This document shows, in pieces, positions 62,630-64,000 of a stretch of 64,000 nt of DNA. This stretch comes from Halomonas huangheensis. Its GTDB lineage: Bacteria > Pseudomonadota > Gammaproteobacteria > Pseudomonadales > Halomonadaceae. The position numbers and the translations under genes are program-made. The stretch lies in contig NZ_CP013106.1 in NCBI RefSeq assembly GCF_001431725.1, positions 2,852,001 to 2,916,000 on the forward strand. Reading direction: 5' to 3'. The notes below the pieces were generated by a model. That model saw only the letters and a list, made by a program, of their open reading frames with translations. It did no database searches and was not told the origin of the DNA. Numbering within the stretch: position 1 is the stretch's first letter; each line of letters starts with the position of its first letter.

Positions 62630-63159
62630 TATGCGAACGAAAACAAACTCGACCACCGGTGATTTTCATTCACCGGCTCAGTAGGGCGAGTACGAGGAGG
62701 ATAGGATCCTGTCAACAATATTAGCATGCTAATGTTATACATTGTATTGGCAAACCACCGTCACAGGCCATTTGAGTAGTATCAGAGCCTTATATGAGCC
62801 CAGCGCTCAAAACTGCAAAGATGAATTATCAGGTTAGATGATCTACCCCAGTATCGCAGCGGCGAAAAGCAGTAAGTCATACTGTATAGCTGCTCGGCCT
62901 AACGAAGATCGGATTGGCACTGCCTCGCTCAACAATAGACCTTTCCTCCTATCTCCCTCCTCCTACACGGTGACGAAATGAGCCATCACTACTGCAAGAT
63001 CATGGTTCATGAGCAGATACGTTAGTCTGTGCATCTGCTACAGGCTAAGCAACAAACTGATAACAATAATGAGGATGTCCTGCGTCTTAAGAAGCAGCTT
63101 TCTTACTTTAAGCTAAGCGACAAGACATAGCCTCAATATATAATAAAGAAATCATGTCC
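62630..63159. other. AT-richer non-coding gap upstream of the PQQ dehydrogenase gene
   Basis: No gene was recognised. The region contains the palindrome at 62720-62733 and an imperfect hairpin, AGCAGAT with ATCTGCT (63013-63040). Base composition is visibly richer in A and T than the flanks, consistent with insertion-sequence debris nearby. Confidence 0.45.
62720..62733. promoter_or_regulatory. Perfect palindrome ATTAGCATGCTAAT upstream of quiA
   Basis: A 14-bp perfect palindrome lies about 100 bases before the dehydrogenase start. It shares TAGCATGC with 56519-56526 near the TRAP operon and is a candidate operator for the double GntR regulator. Confidence 0.5.
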
Positions 63160-63320
63160 CGTTCGGCTCGGCTCGGCTCGGCGGACTGGATCAGGTTCAT
63201 GATGCTGGTGGCACGCTGGCCGCTGCGCAGTAACCCGGCGAAAAGCCAGTTCGAGCTTCCCGGTGCCCCGGAATTGCCCGATCCTCCGCCTCTGGAAGAC
63301 GCTTGCAGATAGAGACTGGC
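63160..63320 (-). pseudogene. IS66-family transposase C-terminal remnant
   Basis: On the minus strand 63251-63180 reads NWLFAGLLRSGQRATSIMNL then IQSA, the conserved C-terminal region of IS66 TnpC (NWLFAGS..GQRAA.IMSLIQ.A). Just upstream, in a shifted frame, EDRAIPGHREA fits the preceding AIRP segment, so a frameshift is present. No complete transposase, inverted repeats or target duplication are seen. A short CGGCT run (63164-63182) adjoins it. Confidence 0.7.
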
Positions 63321-63387
63321 CCACGCAGTTCCTTCCTTTCTCGAGTTACCAGAAACGACGCATCACCATCGATTGTTAAAGACAACG

Positions 63388-63981
63388 CTACCCTTGGTTC
63401 CGGAGAGCCCGTTCCACCTGCCAGAGCCGATCTTGACCGAAGAACATCTCCTCCTCGACAAAGAAAGTCGGCGCGCCGAATGAACCGCGTGCCACTGCCT
63501 CTTCGGTGATGGTTTTGAGCCTATCTCTCACCGATGACTCCTGGCACCTAGCTAGCACGGCTTCCGTATCAAAGCCCGCCTGCTTCAGGACTTCCGCAAT
63601 CACCTTGGGGTCGTTCATATTCCTCTGTTCAACCCAGAGAGCGGAAAAGACTGCGCTCAGATAATCCTGGAACCTGGGATCATCCAGGTGTGCAACCGCG
63701 CCCCGCATAAGCATCAGCGTGTCGACGGGGAAGTGGGGGTTGAAGTGGAATCCAACTCCGTACTCATCTGCGAACCGCTTCAGGTCCGTCTGCATATACC
63801 GGCCCTTTGCCGGATTGGCACCCGGGGACTGGTTGTCGGTGGCCTTGAAGACGCCGCCGAGCAGCATGGGTTTCCAGTTCAGTTCTGCCTTATTGCGTTC
63901 GGCAAGGGCGGGGAGTTGGGTCCAGGCCAGATAGCTGGCGGGACTGCCTACGTCAAAATAAACATCAATGCTCTGTGTCAT
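63388..63981 (-). CDS. 2-hydroxychromene-2-carboxylate isomerase family protein (DsbA-like fold)
   Basis: The 197-residue protein has the kappa-class GST/DsbA fold: a start of SIDVYFDVGSPASYLAW with Ser in place of the redox Cys, and GSFGAPTFFVEEEMFFGQDR at the glutathione site. Family members such as NahD isomerise 2-hydroxychromene-2-carboxylate in naphthalene breakdown using glutathione. No aromatic ring-cleavage genes are nearby, so the substrate is unproven. The ATG at 63981 has AGAGGACA upstream. It lies next to the window edge; its neighbours beyond are unknown. Confidence 0.88.
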   Translation of the reverse strand: MTQSIDVYFDVGSPASYLAWTQLPALAERNKAELNWKPMLLGGVFKATDNQSPGANPAKGRYMQTDLKRFADEYGVGFHFNPHFPVDTLMLMRGAVAHLDDPRFQDYLSAVFSALWVEQRNMNDPKVIAEVLKQAGFDTEAVLARCQESSVRDRLKTITEEAVARGSFGAPTFFVEEEMFFGQDRLWQVERALRNQG

Positions 63982-64000
63982 GGGCTTGTCCTCTTCAGAA

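Overview
The window reads as chromosomal DNA of a moderately GC-rich gammaproteobacterium, most likely Halomonas or a close relative in the Halomonadaceae. This rests on gene order, not on a database search. The order TPR protein-lolB-ispE-tRNA-Gln-prs-rplY-pth-ychF matches the Pseudomonas/Halomonas arrangement. Several proteins have very acidic surfaces or tails. Solute uptake relies on TRAP and tripartite tricarboxylate (TTT) systems, as is common in marine and halophilic gammaproteobacteria.

Layout. 1-8.6 kb: conserved housekeeping block (TPR protein, LolB, IspE, tRNA-Gln, Prs, L25, Pth, YchF) followed by a ZntB-type transporter. 9.1-15.2 kb: an acetoin/diacetyl-reductase-like SDR, then the SOS mutagenesis cassette imuA-imuB-dnaE2 read leftward behind a near-consensus LexA box. 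15.3-19.3 kb: tRNA-Met with promoter and terminator, an M18 aminopeptidase and the Prc protease. 19.4-25 kb: a GntR regulator divergent from a COG4091 oxidoreductase and tctCBA, with four copies of a TGGTATACCA-type palindrome. 25.2-26 kb: a Met-rich exported protein facing the zinc-responsive ribosomal protein pair L31B/L36B, with a Zur-like box. 26-33.5 kb: PP2C phosphatase, LysR regulator, and a leftward DUF3100 permease-M20 amidohydrolase-beta-hydroxyacid dehydrogenase-aldehyde dehydrogenase cluster. 33.9-39.6 kb: an 1183-residue repeat protein with a C-terminus resembling HrpK/NolX-type type III translocator/effector proteins, facing a PAS-containing chemoreceptor. 40.2-43.4 kb: two BenE-family transporters, then scar DNA with a copied benE 3' end joined to an RND pump C-terminal remnant. 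43.4-54.9 kb: oxidoreductases with an HxlR regulator, a thioesterase, a TetR-controlled RND efflux operon whose divergent outer-membrane-factor gene is now a pseudogene, a dihydrolipoamide dehydrogenase and a FabF paralogue. 55-62.6 kb: a quinate/shikimate catabolic locus (a double-length GntR regulator, TRAP transporter, type II dehydroquinase and PQQ quinate/shikimate dehydrogenase). 62.7-64 kb: AT-richer DNA with an IS66 transposase remnant and a 2-hydroxychromene-2-carboxylate isomerase family gene.

Two themes recur. Many gene edges carry short tandem duplications of 13-19 bp (for example at 1628, 2330, 4400, 6056, 7363, 7546, 15612, 33569, 39688 and 40141), which suggests frequent local slippage or re-replication. 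Larger duplications also occur: the ABAB repeats of the 1183-residue protein, the fused double GntR regulator, the benE pair and the partial benE copy. The most unusual items are the HrpK-like repeat protein without visible secretion genes, the double GntR protein, and the efflux locus that has lost its own outer membrane channel.
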